A stretch of 64,000 nt of DNA from CAVPGP01 sp963704025. Lineage in GTDB: Bacteria; Actinomycetota; Thermoleophilia; Gaiellales; Gaiellaceae. The notes below the pieces were generated by a model that worked only from the letters and a program-made list of their open reading frames with translations, made no database searches and was not told where the DNA came from. Below, one piece after another: positions 63,654 through 64,000 of this stretch. A program made the position numbers and the translations under genes. Location of the stretch: the NCBI GenBank assembly GCA_963704025.1, contig CAVPGP010000003.1, positions 248,001 to 312,000 of the forward strand. Direction: 5' to 3'. Position 1 is the stretch's first letter; each line of letters begins with the position of its first letter.

Positions 63654-64000
63654 CGGCGATCGTCCTCTACTCGCTGCGCGAGAGCCTGCGCCGGAAGATG
63701 TTCGCCGTCGTCCTGCTGCTGACGGCGGTCTTCCTCGGCCTCTACGCCTGGGGCGTGAACGCCGCGTTCAAGGACACCGCCAGCTTCGTCGGCCCGAACG
63801 ACCAGGGGCTGGACTCGCGAGCCGTTGCCGGTGCGATTGTGTTCGGGCTGGCGATGTTCGCGACGCTCTTTCTCGGGACGGTGCTCGCCGTCTTCCTCAC
63901 CCTCGGCGTCGTCCGCGGCGACGCCGAGGCGGGGCTCCTGCAGCCGCTCGTCGTGCGCCCGCTCGGGCGCGGGCAGCTGCTCGCGGCGCGCTTCCTCGGC
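63650..64000 (+). CDS. ABC-2 type transporter permease (partial, runs off the window)
   Basis: The first 117 residues: TAIVLYSLRESLRRKMFAVVLL is the N-terminal cytoplasmic and first membrane helix, a periplasmic loop (VNAAFKDTASFVGPNDQG) follows, then a second helix (AGAIVFGLAMFATLFLGTVLAVFL) and RGDAEAGLLQPLVVRPLGRGQLLAARF, typical of ABC-2 permeases where this helix contacts the ATPase. Start GTG at 63650 overlaps the ATPase stop. Confidence 0.88.
   Translation, partial: MTAIVLYSLRESLRRKMFAVVLLLTAVFLGLYAWGVNAAFKDTASFVGPNDQGLDSRAVAGAIVFGLAMFATLFLGTVLAVFLTLGVVRGDAEAGLLQPLVVRPLGRGQLLAARFLG

Overview
The window is about 70 percent G+C, uses many GTG and a few TTG (possibly CTG) starts, and keeps a housekeeping order common in Gram-positive bacteria: lepA-hemW-hrcA-dnaJ-prmA-mtaB-HIT-yqeY-phoH-ybeY-dgkA-cdd-era. 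Together with the lineage-type hypothetical proteins this suggests a deep-branching actinobacterium, probably Thermoleophilia (Gaiellales or Solirubrobacterales-like). That placement is inference. At least fifteen genes have a TANNNT -10-like box only 6-9 nt before the start codon, which suggests widespread leaderless transcription.

Layout. 0-5 kb: lysA, a cupin gene, leuS behind a probable attenuator, and a small secreted protein. 5-10 kb: an ECF sigma factor with a membrane-anchored beta-propeller partner, the DNA uptake genes comEA-comEC, holA and rpsT. 10-24 kb: murJ, lepA, hemW, the heat-shock and translation genes hrcA-dnaJ-prmA, a methyltransferase, mtaB, HIT, yqeY, phoH, ybeY, a DgkA-PAP2 fusion, cdd and era. 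24-29 kb: an orphan phage-type tail-tube gene with a small partner, then a membrane gene divergent from a deoxyribose-degradation operon (deoC, full-length aldehyde dehydrogenase, half-length aldehyde dehydrogenase). 29-41 kb: a hydrolase, envelope and membrane genes (two GT39-like transferases, a membrane-fused spermidine-synthase-like protein, a lipoprotein, a Dyp-like DUF7405 protein), a phosphofructokinase with pyrophosphate-type residues, and a multicopper oxidase.

41-49 kb: small orphan genes, tRNA-Leu(CAA) with a 180-bp tandem duplication that copies the 5' third of the tRNA, and a complete branched-chain amino acid ABC operon (livJHMGF). 49-64 kb: GNAT enzymes, a LarA-like protein lacking the usual active-site residues, polA, a secreted 5'-nucleotidase, rpsA with an acidic repeat tail, coaE, a lytic transglycosylase, an ECF sigma and zinc anti-sigma pair, a flavoprotein disulfide reductase, a cluster of 19-bp palindromic repeats around a small gene, and the start of an ABC exporter.

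Several conserved genes (leuS, comEA, comEC, mtaB, the full-length aldehyde dehydrogenase, the 5'-nucleotidase, the sigma factor at 5.0 kb) read correctly only if single-base indels are assumed. Most are one-base insertions, so sequencing or assembly error is more likely than gene decay. Genes listed as frameshifted are given with the coordinates of the whole reconstructed gene. The least explained structures are in the intergenic DNA: a G-rich composite element present twice, 15-bp-periodic arrays in opposite orientation around the deoC block, and the palindrome cluster at 62.1-62.7 kb.
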